From assembly GCF_036391795.1 (NCBI RefSeq), contig NZ_DASVZH010000131.1, positions 1 to 22,307 of the forward strand: 22,307 bases of DNA, in the 5' to 3' direction. Within the stretch, counting starts at the first letter, position 1; the number at the start of each line of letters is the position of its first letter. Made by a program: the position numbers and the translations under genes. The stretch is from Oryzihumus sp036391795. GTDB lineage: Bacteria; Actinomycetota; Actinomycetes; Actinomycetales; Dermatophilaceae. Positions 1 to 7,737 of this stretch are shown here, piece after piece. The notes under the pieces are model-generated. The model had not been told where the DNA came from, searched no databases, and worked only from the letters and a program-made list of their open reading frames with translations.

Positions 1-21
1 CCAGGCCGGCGGGTCAGCCGG

Positions 22-43
22 ACGGCTCCGTCAGCGGAGCCGT
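22..43. terminator. Hairpin terminator after the small membrane protein gene
   Basis: A 9-bp perfect stem (22-30 with 35-43) closes a TCAG tetraloop. It lies 78 nt beyond the stop codon of the minus-strand gene ending at 122. There is no clear T-run on either side, as is common for actinobacterial terminators. It could equally serve a plus-strand gene ending left of the window. Bases 1-121 hold no convincing gene. Confidence 0.55.
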
Positions 44-121
44 GGACCAGGCGTGCCGACGGGCCAGCGCGGGCGGCTCAGGGACGGGGTCGGTCAGCCA
101 GACCGGCGGTTCGGGCGACGG

Positions 122-553
122 TCACTCGACGTGGCGGTCGGCCCGACGCTCCGCGCGGGTCTCCTCCGGCAGGACCGTCGTCTGGCCGGTGGTGTCGACG
201 GGCCCGGCCGTCTCGTAGTGGGCCGGGCGCAGCGGGGTGGTTGCCGCGGTGTCGGCGGCCCGCTCTCGGGCGGCCTCCTCCTCGGCGGCAGCGGCGGCCT
301 GCTCCTTGCGGAGCTGGCGCAGCTCGATCCGGCGGGCGGCCTTGCGGCGCACGCTGGAGACCACCAGCCACAGACCCAGCACCAGGAGCAGCAACGCGGC
401 CGCGCCGGCGAGGAACATCGCCAGCGGCGTCACCGAGACGTCGACACCGGCAGCGCTGAGGTGGACGCTCGTCGAGCTGGAGCCGACGGCCGCCGCGGCG
501 AACGCCACGGCGCCGAGGGCGACGACGATGAGAATCAGGCCGAGCAGGATCAT
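122..553 (-). CDS. Small LapA-like membrane protein with charged C-terminal tail
   Basis: A protein of 143 aa. The ATG at 553 has a GGAGG Shine-Dalgarno 7 nt upstream, which fixes the start over a longer upstream reading. A hydrophobic segment covers roughly residues 1-24, followed by a short Ser/Val-rich loop and a second hydrophobic segment at about 46-67. An Arg/Lys-rich stretch and an Ala/Glu-rich, possibly coiled-coil tail follow. Two membrane spans with a basic cytoplasmic tail resemble the LapA-domain or DUF1049-like small membrane proteins of actinobacteria, whose function is poorly known. It starts 16 nt after the helicase stop codon, so the two genes probably share a transcript. Family assignment is by topology only. 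Confidence 0.7.
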   Translation of the reverse strand: MILLGLILIVVALGAVAFAAAAVGSSSTSVHLSAAGVDVSVTPLAMFLAGAAALLLLVLGLWLVVSSVRRKAARRIELRQLRKEQAAAAAEEEAARERAADTAATTPLRPAHYETAGPVDTTGQTTVLPEETRAERRADRHVE

Positions 554-569
554 GGGTGGGCCTCCAAGG

Positions 570-2957
570 TCAGGATCCGGGATCCGTGGCAGTGACCCTA
601 GCCCCCTCCGGCCCCGCGGTCCCCTCGACGGCCAGCACGACTTCGAGCAGGGCGACCGCCCGGGCCTTGTCCAGGGGTTCGTTCCCGTTGCCGCACTTGG
701 GTGACTGCACGCACGAGGGGCACCCGTTGGCGCACTCACAGGCGGCGATCGCGTCGCGCGTCGCCGACAGCCACGTGCGCACCGCCTGGAAGCCGCGCTC
801 GGCGAAGCCCGCCCCGCCCGGGTGCCCGTCGTAGACCATGATCGTCGGCAGGCCGGTGTCCGGGTGCAGCGCGGTCGAGACCCCGCCGATGTCCCACCGG
901 TCCGACGTCGCGACCAGGGGCAGCATCCCGATGGCGGCGTGCTCGGCGGCGTGGGCCGCGCCGGGGATGTCCACCGGCTCGATGCCCGCCGCTGCGAGCA
1001 GCTCCTCGGGCATCGTCCACCACACCGCCTTGGTGCGCAGGGTCCGCTCCGGCAGCTCTAGGGGGTGCTCCCCGAGGACCTCACCGGAGGGCAGCCGGCG
1101 CAGGAACGCCGTCACCTGGGTGCGCACCTCGACCGACCCGAAGTGGACCTGCACGTCGCCCCAGTCGGCCTGCTGCTCCACCGCGCCGATGTCGAACGTG
1201 CTGACCGAGCGGGCCTGCGTCGACCAGCCGGGGTCGCCCTCGACCACGAGTGCCACCGACTCGGCCAGGTCCAGGTCTGTCACCACGAAGGTCCGGCCCT
1301 GGTGCACGTAGACCGCCCCGGTGTGGACGCTGGAGTGCGCCGCCGTGCCGTCGACGGTGCCCAGCACCCGCCCGCTGTCCCGCTCCACGATCCGCACCAC
1401 CGGCTCGCCGGTGCCGCGCAGGCTGACGTGGTCGGCGGCCCGGTCCGAGCGGGCCCAGAACCACCCGGTCGGCCGCCGGCGCAGCACCCCCCGGGCGACG
1501 AGCGTGTCGACCAGGGGACGCATCCCCGCGCCGAACACCTCGGCATCGGCGTCGGTCAGGGGCAGCTCGGCCGCGGCGGCGGCCAGGTGGGGGGCGAGCA
1601 CGTAGGGGTTGTCCGGGTCGAGCACCGCCGCCTCGACCGGCCGTTCGAACAATGCCTCCGGGTGGTGCACCAGGTAGGTGTCGAGCGGATCGTCCCCGGC
1701 CACCATCACCGCCAGCGAGCAGGACCCGGACCGTCCGGCTCGTCCAGCCTGCTGCCACAGGGAGGCCCGGGTGCCCGGCCAGCCGGCCAGCAGCACCACG
1801 TCGAGGCCGCTGACGTCGATGCCCAGCTCGAGGGCGTTGGTGGCCGCCAGCCCCAGCAGCCCACCGCCGCGCAGCGAGCGCTCCAGCTCGCGGCGCTCCT
1901 CGGGCAGATAGCCCCCGCGGTATGCCGCCACCGCCCCTTCCAGCCGCGGGTCCACCTCCGCCAGCGACCGCCGGGCGCTGGCGGACACGGTCTCCACCCC
2001 GACCCGGGACCGGGCGAACGCCACCGTCTGCACGCCCGCGCTGACCAGGTCGGCCAGCAGGTCGGCGGTCTCGGCGACGGCGCTGCGCCGGTGCGGCGCC
2101 TCGTGCTCCCCGCCACCGGGCACGAGCCCGGGCTCCCAGAGCCCGAAGGTCATCGACTCCCGCGGTGAGCCGTCCTGCACAACCGGGCGCACCGGCATAC
2201 CGATGAGGCGGGCGGCCTGGCCAGCCGGGTCGGCGACCGTCGCGGAGGCGAGGACGAACGTCGGGGACGCGCCGTAGCGGGCGCAGACCCGCCGCAGCCG
2301 CCGCAGCAGGGCGGCCAGGTGTGAGCCGAACACGCCGCGGTAGACGTGGCACTCGTCGATGACGACGTAGCGCAGCGCCCGCAGGAACGGCGCCCACCGC
2401 TGGTGCCCGGGAAGCAGCGAGTGGTGCACCAGGTCGGGGTTGGTCAGGACGTACTGCGCGTGGTCGCGGATCCAGCGCCGCTCCTCCGGCGGCGTGTCGC
2501 CGTCGTAGGTCGCCGCGCGCACCCCCGGCACGGCCAGCGCCTGCAACCGGGCCAGCTGGTCGGCCGCCAGGGCCTTGGTGGGGGACAGGTAGAGCGCCGT
2601 CGCGCCCCGGCCGGTCGCCGCGGTCGCGCCGTCGACGACGTCGGAGAGCACCGGCAGGAGGTAGCCCAGGCTCTTGCCCGAGGCGGTGCCGGTCGAGATG
2701 ACGACGTGCTGCCCGGCGTGCGCGGCGTCCGCCGCCTCCCGCTGGTGCGCCCACAGGGAGGTGATGCCGGAGGAGGCGAACGCCGACCACACCGGCGGGG
2801 CGACCCACTCCGGCCACGGGGCGAGCTGCTCGCGGCGCGCCGGCACGGTGTGGACGTGGACCAGCCGCTCGCGCCGCCGGCCCCCGGCGAGCTGCTCGAG
2901 GGTGGCCACGGGGTCGAATCGCGCATCGGCCACAGGGGGGAGGACGTGCTCGGACAT
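570..2957 (-). CDS. DEAD/DEAH-box helicase with DUF1998 domain (MrfA/YprA-type)
   Basis: An ATP-dependent superfamily 2 helicase of 795 aa. Visible motifs are GTASGKS (Walker A, 90-96), TNPD (172-175), DECH (Walker B, 201-204), SAT (238-240), ATNALELGID (372-381) and QQAGRAGR (motif VI, 402-409). The C-terminal DUF1998 region ends in a cysteine cluster at 740, 742, 746, 749 and 755, the arrangement that binds zinc in MrfA. Bacillus MrfA is a 3'-5' helicase needed for repair of mitomycin-type damage, so a DNA repair role is inferred. I chose the ATG at 2957 because a -10-like TACCGT ends 7 nt before it, suggesting a leaderless transcript. An in-frame GTG at 2987 would add 10 residues that look less like protein. 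It is first in a two-gene unit with the small membrane protein. Confidence 0.9.
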   Translation of the reverse strand: MSEHVLPPVADARFDPVATLEQLAGGRRRERLVHVHTVPARREQLAPWPEWVAPPVWSAFASSGITSLWAHQREAADAAHAGQHVVISTGTASGKSLGYLLPVLSDVVDGATAATGRGATALYLSPTKALAADQLARLQALAVPGVRAATYDGDTPPEERRWIRDHAQYVLTNPDLVHHSLLPGHQRWAPFLRALRYVVIDECHVYRGVFGSHLAALLRRLRRVCARYGASPTFVLASATVADPAGQAARLIGMPVRPVVQDGSPRESMTFGLWEPGLVPGGGEHEAPHRRSAVAETADLLADLVSAGVQTVAFARSRVGVETVSASARRSLAEVDPRLEGAVAAYRGGYLPEERRELERSLRGGGLLGLAATNALELGIDVSGLDVVLLAGWPGTRASLWQQAGRAGRSGSCSLAVMVAGDDPLDTYLVHHPEALFERPVEAAVLDPDNPYVLAPHLAAAAAELPLTDADAEVFGAGMRPLVDTLVARGVLRRRPTGWFWARSDRAADHVSLRGTGEPVVRIVERDSGRVLGTVDGTAAHSSVHTGAVYVHQGRTFVVTDLDLAESVALVVEGDPGWSTQARSVSTFDIGAVEQQADWGDVQVHFGSVEVRTQVTAFLRRLPSGEVLGEHPLELPERTLRTKAVWWTMPEELLAAAGIEPVDIPGAAHAAEHAAIGMLPLVATSDRWDIGGVSTALHPDTGLPTIMVYDGHPGGAGFAERGFQAVRTWLSATRDAIAACECANGCPSCVQSPKCGNGNEPLDKARAVALLEVVLAVEGTAGPEGARVTATDPGS

Positions 2958-2964
2958 CGCCACT

Positions 2965-2970
2965 ACGGTA
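2965..2970 (-). promoter_or_regulatory. Probable -10 element of the helicase gene
   Basis: On the minus strand this reads TACCGT, matching the TANNNT form, and is followed by 7 nt and then the ATG at 2957. No Shine-Dalgarno precedes that ATG. No good -35 is visible at the usual distance, so this is a modest call. Confidence 0.4.
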
Positions 2971-3111
2971 TGACGCGTGGCGGACACCCGACGTCACCGC
3001 AGCCCCACCGCCTGGCCAACTTGCTGTCGAAGGGCCGCCACGGCGCTAGTCTTGGCGCACTTGTGAGCCGCAGAATCATGTGGTCACCACTGCGCAGTGA
3101 GGAGCACGCTC

Positions 3112-3453
3112 GTGGACCTGTCGATCTCCAGTGCAGAACGCGGGGGCGTGACCGTGGTGCATGTGGGCGGCGAGATCGACGTCTACACCGCACCGACGCT
3201 GCGTGAGCGCCTTGACGAGCAGATCAAGGCCGGTCACACCCACCTGGTCGTCGACCTCAGTGGCGTGACCTTCATGGACAGCACCGGTCTCGGTGTTCTC
3301 GTCGGCCGGCTGAAGTCGGTGCGGGCCCAGGACGGCTCGCTGCGGCTGGTCTGCTCGGCCGAGCGGATCCTCAAGGTGTTCGCGATCACCGGGCTGGACA
3401 AGGTGTTCCAGATCTTCGGGTCGGTCGACGACGCCGTCGGCGCGCACGCCTGA
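3112..3453 (+). CDS. BldG-like anti-sigma factor antagonist (STAS domain)
   Basis: A STAS-domain protein of 113 aa, the usual length of BldG/RsbV-type antagonists. These bind anti-sigma kinases and release sigma factors when their conserved serine is unphosphorylated. The segment VGGEIDVYTAPTLRERL (18-34) and the phosphorylation loop DSTGLGVLV (from residue 56) are clear. The serine is residue 57, the same number as the phosphorylated Ser57 of Streptomyces BldG. I chose the GTG at 3112 because GAGGAG at 3099-3104 is a good Shine-Dalgarno 7 nt upstream and the protein then starts VDLSIS as in BldG. A GTG at 3097 lies ahead of that site. The gene stands alone, 252 nt before the pyrophosphatase gene. 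A partner kinase is not in the window. The SigB/SigF-type sigma factor at 6848 is a plausible indirect beneficiary. Confidence 0.92.
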   Translation: MDLSISSAERGGVTVVHVGGEIDVYTAPTLRERLDEQIKAGHTHLVVDLSGVTFMDSTGLGVLVGRLKSVRAQDGSLRLVCSAERILKVFAITGLDKVFQIFGSVDDAVGAHA

Positions 3454-3570
3454 CCCCGGCCCGCACCGCACCTCCGGCGCCACACCTCCTTCACCGCACC
3501 GTCACCGCCCCACGCCGCGTGGACCTTGGTCCCCACGTCGGGCGGCACTCGCGCATACCCTGACCGGACA

Positions 3571-3617
3571 CGTGACGCCGGTCACAGCCTTTCAGGTGGG
3601 CTGTGATGTGGGTCACG
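3571..3617 (+). promoter_or_regulatory. Symmetric pair of Crp/GlxR-like binding sites upstream of hppA
   Basis: Two 16-bp sites fit the Crp-family form TGTGA-N6-TCACA with one end mismatch each: CGTGA-N6-TCACA at 3571-3586 and TGTGA-N6-TCACG at 3602-3617. Their centres are 31 bp apart, about three helical turns. They are mirror images, so the 47 bp form one interrupted palindrome: 6-bp outer arms, 8-bp inner arms (TCACAGCC/GGCTGTGA) and a 9-bp centre. A -10-like TACGCT follows at 3620-3625, so bound protein would sit at the promoter. Which factor binds is inferred from the motif alone. Confidence 0.6.
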
Positions 3618-3632
3618 GGTACGCTCCACCGC

Positions 3633-3660
3633 GTCAGCCCCCGTGCTCAGGTGGGCTGAC
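3633..3660 (+). promoter_or_regulatory. Leader hairpin upstream of hppA
   Basis: A perfect 8-bp stem, GTCAGCCC (3633-3640) with GGGCTGAC (3653-3660), closes a 12-nt loop. It would lie at the very start of an RNA begun just after the -10-like TACGCT at 3620-3625, ending 33 nt before the Shine-Dalgarno. It could be an RNA leader structure or another protein-binding dyad. Confidence 0.45.
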
Positions 3661-3705
3661 GTCGTTTGCAGGCGAGTTCCGCTGTTCCCTGACAAGGAGG
3701 ATGGA

Positions 3706-6057
3706 ATGCCCGGCCTCAACCGAGCCGCCGACGCGACAACGCTGTCGCTCTCCGGCACGAACCTCACCCTCGTGATCGTCGTCGCCGCCGTTGCGGTCGT
3801 GGCGCTGGTCATGGGTGTGTTCTTCCGGCAGCAGGTGCTCGCCGCCGATCCCGGCACCGAGAACATGCAGACCATCGGCGGCGCCGTGGAGGAGGGCGCC
3901 CAGGCCTACCTGGCCCGGCAGTTCAAGACCCTCTCCGCCTTCGTGGTCATCGTCTTCGTCCTGCTGCTGGCCCTGCCGGCCGACTCCGCCGGGGTTCGAT
4001 GGGGCCGTTCGGGCTTCTTCGTCCTCGGCGCCGTCTTCTCGGCGGCCATCGGCTACCTGGGCATGAGCCTGGCGGTCAAGGCCAACGTCCGCGTCGCCTC
4101 GGCGGCCCGCGACGGCCACCGTGACGAGGGCATGCGGATCGCCTTCCGCACCGGCGGTGTCGTCGGCATGGCCACCGTCGGGCTGGGCCTGCTCGGCGCG
4201 TCCACGGTCGTCTTCTTCTACAAGGGCGACGCCCCCAGGGTGCTCGAGGGCTTCGGCTTCGGCGCCGCGCTGCTCGCGATGTTCATGCGTGTCGGCGGCG
4301 GCATCTTCACCAAGGCCGCCGACGTCGGCGCCGACCTGGTCGGCAAGGTCGAGGCGGGCATCCCCGAGGACGACCCGCGCAACGCGGCCACGATCGCCGA
4401 CAACGTGGGCGACAACGTCGGCGACTGCGCCGGCATGGCGGCCGACCTGTTCGAGTCGTATGCCGTGACGCTGGTCGCCGCGCTCATCCTCGGCAAGGCC
4501 GCCTTCGGCGCCCACGGCCTGGTCTTCCCGCTGATCGTCCCGGCGATCGGCGCGCTCACCGCGGTGCTCGGCGTCTTCATCACCCGGACCCGCGCGGGCG
4601 AGAGCGGCCTGGTCGCGATCAACCGGGGCTTCTACATCTCCGCGTTCGTCTCGGCCGTGCTCTCGGCGGTGGCCGCGTTCCTCTACCTGCCCTCCTCCTT
4701 CTCCGGGCTGGCCGGCGTGCCGCAGGAGGTCACCCAGATCAACGGCGACCCGCGACTGGTCGCCACGCTGGCGGTCTGGCTGGGCATCGCCCTGGCCGCG
4801 ATCATCCTGTGGCTCACCGGCTACTTCACCGGCACCGACAAGCGACCCACCCGCGACGTGGCCCGCACCTCCCTCACCGGCGCCGCCACAGTCGTCCTGG
4901 CCGGCATCGGCGTCGGCTTCGAGTCGGCCGTCTACACCGCCGTCATCATCGGGTCCGCGATGTACTGCGCGTTCCTGCTCGGAGCCGGCTCGGTCGTCCT
5001 GTCGCTGTTCCTGATCGCCGTCGCCGGCACCGGGCTGCTGACCACGGTCGGCGTCATCGTGGCCATGGACACCTTCGGCCCGGTCAGCGACAACGCCCAG
5101 GGCATCGCCGAGATGTCCGGTGACGTCGACGGTGAGGGCGCGCAGATCCTCACCGAGCTCGACGCGGTCGGCAACACCACCAAGGCGATCACCAAGGGCA
5201 TCGCTATCGCCACCGCGGTGCTGGCCGCGACGGCCCTGTTCGGCAGCTACTCCGACGCGGCCAAGACCGCGATCCTCACCGCGGCCCAGACGCTCAAGGT
5301 GGAGCCGTCCGTCTCGACCAAGGTCTCGCTGCTGGACTACCAGGTGATCACCCCGTCCAACCTGTTCGGGCTGATCCTCGGCGCCTCCGTGGTGTTCATG
5401 TTCTCCGGGCTGGCGATCAACGCGGTGACCCGCGCCGCCGGGGCCATCGTCTTCGAGGTGCGCCGCCAGTTCCGCGAGCACCCCGGGATCATGGCCGGCA
5501 CCGAGAAGCCGGAGTACGGCCGCGTGGTCGACATCTGCACCAAGGACTCGCTGCGCGAGCTGGCCACCCCCGGCCTGCTCGCCGCGATGGCCCCGGTGGC
5601 GGTCGGCTTCGGCCTGGGCATCGGCCCGCTCGCGGGCTACCTCGCCGGGGCCATCGGCGCCGGCGTGCTCATGGCCGTGTTCCTCGCCAACTCCGGGGGC
5701 TCGTGGGACAACGCCAAGAAGATCGTCGAGGACGGCAACTACGGCGGCAAGGGCAGCGACGCCCACGCCGCCACCGTCATCGGCGACACCGTCGGTGACC
5801 CGTTCAAGGACACCGCCGGCCCCGCGATCAACCCGCTGATCAAGGTCATGAACCTCGTCTCGGTGCTCATCGCCCCGGCCATCGTCCAGCTGACGATCGG
5901 CTCCGGCGCCAACTCCGTGCTGCGCTACGGCATCGCCGTGGTGGCGCTGCTCATCGCGGTCGGGGCGATCGCGGTCTCCAAGCGTCGCGACATCGCGATC
6001 GGCGACGACAGCAACGACGGCGCCCCCGCCGAGCAGCCCGCCTCCGCGGCGGTCTGA
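3706..6057 (+). CDS. hppA: K+-independent H+-translocating membrane pyrophosphatase
   Basis: An integral membrane pump of 783 aa that hydrolyses pyrophosphate and moves protons across the membrane. The family signatures are present: the substrate-site segment DVGADLVGKVE (206-216), then GIPEDDPRN and DNVGDNVGDCAG, and near the C-terminus GDTVGDPFKDTAGPAINPL. The motif GNTTKA carries lysine at 493, with threonine at 496. In this family lysine here marks the K+-independent H+ pumps, while K+-dependent enzymes have alanine. Length and the many hydrophobic segments fit the usual 15-17-span topology. The start at ATG 3706 is set by AAGGAGG ending 5 nt upstream. An out-of-frame ATG at 3701 sits too close to that site. 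The upstream region holds a Crp-like dyad pair and a hairpin; a strong terminator follows. Confidence 0.97.
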   Translation: MPGLNRAADATTLSLSGTNLTLVIVVAAVAVVALVMGVFFRQQVLAADPGTENMQTIGGAVEEGAQAYLARQFKTLSAFVVIVFVLLLALPADSAGVRWGRSGFFVLGAVFSAAIGYLGMSLAVKANVRVASAARDGHRDEGMRIAFRTGGVVGMATVGLGLLGASTVVFFYKGDAPRVLEGFGFGAALLAMFMRVGGGIFTKAADVGADLVGKVEAGIPEDDPRNAATIADNVGDNVGDCAGMAADLFESYAVTLVAALILGKAAFGAHGLVFPLIVPAIGALTAVLGVFITRTRAGESGLVAINRGFYISAFVSAVLSAVAAFLYLPSSFSGLAGVPQEVTQINGDPRLVATLAVWLGIALAAIILWLTGYFTGTDKRPTRDVARTSLTGAATVVLAGIGVGFESAVYTAVIIGSAMYCAFLLGAGSVVLSLFLIAVAGTGLLTTVGVIVAMDTFGPVSDNAQGIAEMSGDVDGEGAQILTELDAVGNTTKAITKGIAIATAVLAATALFGSYSDAAKTAILTAAQTLKVEPSVSTKVSLLDYQVITPSNLFGLILGASVVFMFSGLAINAVTRAAGAIVFEVRRQFREHPGIMAGTEKPEYGRVVDICTKDSLRELATPGLLAAMAPVAVGFGLGIGPLAGYLAGAIGAGVLMAVFLANSGGSWDNAKKIVEDGNYGGKGSDAHAATVIGDTVGDPFKDTAGPAINPLIKVMNLVSVLIAPAIVQLTIGSGANSVLRYGIAVVALLIAVGAIAVSKRRDIAIGDDSNDGAPAEQPASAAV

Positions 6058-6081
6058 GCCGCCCGGCATACCCGCCGGTAT

Positions 6082-6118
6082 CCGCGGCCGGTCACCTCCC
6101 CGAGGTGGCCGGCCGCGG
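6082..6118. terminator. Strong hairpin terminator between convergent genes
   Basis: A 17-bp stem with one G-U pair (6082-6098 with 6102-6118) closes a 3-nt loop. It lies 24 nt after the hppA stop codon and 8 nt before the stop codon of the opposing DUF6328 gene, so it can end transcription in both directions. T-runs are absent. Confidence 0.85.
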
Positions 6119-6126
6119 TCGTCTGC

Positions 6127-6621
6127 TCAGTTCGTGCCGTGTCCCTCGGCGCGGCTCAGCGCCGAGAGGGGCAGCACCACCCACGTCAGTGCGAAGACCA
6201 CGAGCATCGCGACGGCCACCGCGACGGCCACGCCCCGGCCGACCACGACGTCGAAGATGAGCAGCGTCACCGTGCCGACCGCAAGGCCCAGGAAGGTCAG
6301 GCCGATCTTGGCCAGACGGTTGGAGGTCTCCACCAGCACCTGCTTCTTGTGGCGGTGGAACAGCAGCCGGTGGGAGCTGACCGGGGCGACGAGCATCGCG
6401 ACCGCGAGCGTGGCGAAGAGGACGGCGGTCAGGTAGACGCCCACCTGGACGTGGTCCAGCCGCGTGAAGCGCTGTTGGAACGGCAGGGTCAACAGGAAGC
6501 CGGCCAGCACCTGCACCCCGGTCTGGGCCACTCGCAGCTCCTGGAGCAGCTCGTTCCAGTTGCGGTCGGCGCGCTGGGTCGGTGTCTCGCCGGGCCGGGC
6601 GTCGTCTGAGGAGCCTGTCAT
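6127..6621 (-). CDS. DUF6328 family four-span membrane protein
   Basis: A protein of 164 aa. A polar N-terminus leads into RNWNELLQELRVAQTGVQ (about 20-37), then LTLPFQQRF, the recognisable core of the DUF6328 family of actinobacterial membrane proteins. Hydrophobic segments lie at roughly 33-50, 62-80, 105-123 and 128-150, and a basic HRHKKQ loop lies between spans two and three. No function is known for this family. I chose ATG 6621, which starts just before the family core; a longer upstream reading would add low-complexity sequence. No strong Shine-Dalgarno is seen. The gene converges with hppA and diverges from the sigma factor gene. Confidence 0.82.
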   Translation of the reverse strand: MTGSSDDARPGETPTQRADRNWNELLQELRVAQTGVQVLAGFLLTLPFQQRFTRLDHVQVGVYLTAVLFATLAVAMLVAPVSSHRLLFHRHKKQVLVETSNRLAKIGLTFLGLAVGTVTLLIFDVVVGRGVAVAVAVAMLVVFALTWVVLPLSALSRAEGHGTN

Positions 6622-6648
6622 GGCCGGAGCCTGCCACGAGCAGCGTGT

Positions 6649-6674
6649 GTTTGCGCCCGGGTCGGCGGGGGTAA
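6649..6674 (+). promoter_or_regulatory. SigB/SigF-type promoter upstream of the sigma factor gene
   Basis: GTTT (6649-6652) and GGGTAA (6669-6674) are separated by 16 nt, matching the actinobacterial stress-sigma promoter form. The -10 element overlaps a perfect dyad of 9-bp arms (6663-6671 and 6679-6687) around a 7-nt centre. It points at the sigma gene and suggests autoregulation, with a leader of about 165 nt. The dyad could be a repressor site or an RNA hairpin. Confidence 0.6.
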
Positions 6675-6685
6675 CGATCCCCCGC

Positions 6686-6754
6686 CGGGGTGCTGTGCCT
6701 TGACTGTGCGGCACCCCGGACCAGAACGGGGTTGTCCGACGTGCCCCGGTCTGG
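6686..6754 (+). other. Two stem-loops in the sigma factor gene leader
   Basis: Hairpin one pairs CGGGGTGC (6686-6693) with GCACCCCG (6711-6718), with further weak inner pairs. Hairpin two pairs 6721-6731 with 6744-6754, a 10-bp stem with one internal mismatch. CCCCG at 6714-6718 can instead pair with CGGGG at 6727-6731, so the hairpins have an alternative fold. They would be transcribed from the promoter at 6649-6674. Confidence 0.45.
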
Positions 6755-6759
6755 CGGGG

Positions 6760-6789
6760 TTGTGCCCTCTTCCCCATCCGTGTTCTAGT
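6760..6789 (+). promoter_or_regulatory. Possible housekeeping promoter of the sigma factor gene
   Basis: TTGTGC (6760-6765) and TCTAGT (6784-6789) are 18 nt apart, a moderate match to the vegetative consensus. It would start RNA about 50 nt before ATG 6848 and bypass the two leader hairpins. The match is weak enough to be chance. Confidence 0.35.
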
Positions 6790-6847
6790 GATCGTGACAG
6801 GTCCAGAAGCGGTGCCATGTCTTCACGTTCGGATGGACGGGCGTCAC

Positions 6848-7693
6848 ATGACATCGCAAGCCGCGGCACCGCCTCCTGCTGCCGAGGATCCTCCGGCCAG
6901 GGACGACGGCCCCACCCGCAACGACCAGACGCTGGAGCTGCTGGAGCAGGCCGCCCGGGCCGGCTGCCCCGAGGAACGCGGTCGCCTGCTCGACGAAGCG
7001 TTCCTGCTCAACATCGGCACGGCCGAGAACATCGCCGGGCGCTACCGGGGGCGGGGGGTGGACTGGGAGGACCTGCTCCAGGTCGCCTACGTCGGGCTGG
7101 TCAAGGCCGTGCGCGGCTTCCGGCCCACTGAGGGGTCGAGCTTCGCGGCCTACGCCAACCCCACCATCTCCGGGGAGATCAAGCGCCACTTCCGCGACTT
7201 CGCGTGGACCGTGCGGCCGCCGCGGCGCATCCAGGAGCTGCAGGGCGCCGTGCACGGGGTGGAGCCCGAGCTGGTCCAGGCCCTCGGGCGTCCGGCCTCC
7301 CCCTCCGACCTGGCCCGCGCCCTGGCCGTCGACCTGATCGAGCTGCGCGAGGCCCTCACCGTTGACGGGTGCTTCGCGCCGCTCTCGCTCGACGCCCCCG
7401 CGCGCACCGAGACCGGCACCACCCTCGGCGAGCTCGTGCCCGACGAGACCGACGAGTTCGAGCGGATCGACCGGCTGCAGACCCTGGTCCCGGTGATCAC
7501 GGCGCTGAGGCCGCGGGAGCGGGCGATCCTGGTCATGCGGTTCGTCCGCGGCTGCACCCAGGCCGAGATCGGCGCCGAGCTCGGGGTCAGCCAGATGCAG
7601 GTCTCACGGCTGCTGCGTGACCTGCTCGAGCGGCTGCGCGAGGCGCTCGCGTCCCCGGACGCGAACGACCAGGACGCCCTGCTTATCGACTGA
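6848..7693 (+). CDS. SigB/SigF-type alternative RNA polymerase sigma factor
   Basis: A group 3 sigma-70 family protein of 281 aa from ATG 6848. Region 2 spans about 54-122, with VDWEDLLQVAYVGLVKAV (71-88) and FAAYANPTISGEIKRHFRD typical of the SigB/SigF/SigG group. Region 3 covers about 125-200, and region 4 about 213-265 with the helix-turn-helix TQAEIGAELGVSQMQVSRLL (237-256). The N-terminal 50 residues are low-complexity. Start choice is uncertain: ATG 6833 and GTG 6788 are in frame, and none has a clear Shine-Dalgarno. Its probable targets in this window are the GTTT/GGGTA promoters, including one before itself. No anti-sigma kinase gene is adjacent. Release through the BldG-like protein at 3112 is an inference. 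Confidence 0.92.
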   Translation: MTSQAAAPPPAAEDPPARDDGPTRNDQTLELLEQAARAGCPEERGRLLDEAFLLNIGTAENIAGRYRGRGVDWEDLLQVAYVGLVKAVRGFRPTEGSSFAAYANPTISGEIKRHFRDFAWTVRPPRRIQELQGAVHGVEPELVQALGRPASPSDLARALAVDLIELREALTVDGCFAPLSLDAPARTETGTTLGELVPDETDEFERIDRLQTLVPVITALRPRERAILVMRFVRGCTQAEIGAELGVSQMQVSRLLRDLLERLREALASPDANDQDALLID

Positions 7694-7737
7694 AACCGGG
7701 ACGCTTCGGGCACATTTGCCCTGCGTCTTGAGCGGGG

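Noticed and set aside
3510..3540. Terminator of the BldG-like gene (CGTGG-ACC/GGT-CCACG-type repeat)
   Set aside because: The pairing needs a two-base bulge and is weak, with no flanking support.
3617..3622. GGGTAC as a fourth stress-sigma promoter, before hppA
   Set aside because: No GTTT-like -35 at 15-17 nt upstream.
3634..6069. Very long minus-strand open frame (811 codons) opposite hppA
   Set aside because: It is the antisense shadow of a confidently identified gene. Its product is a low-complexity Gly/Asp/Arg/His-rich string with no domain, as expected from high GC content.
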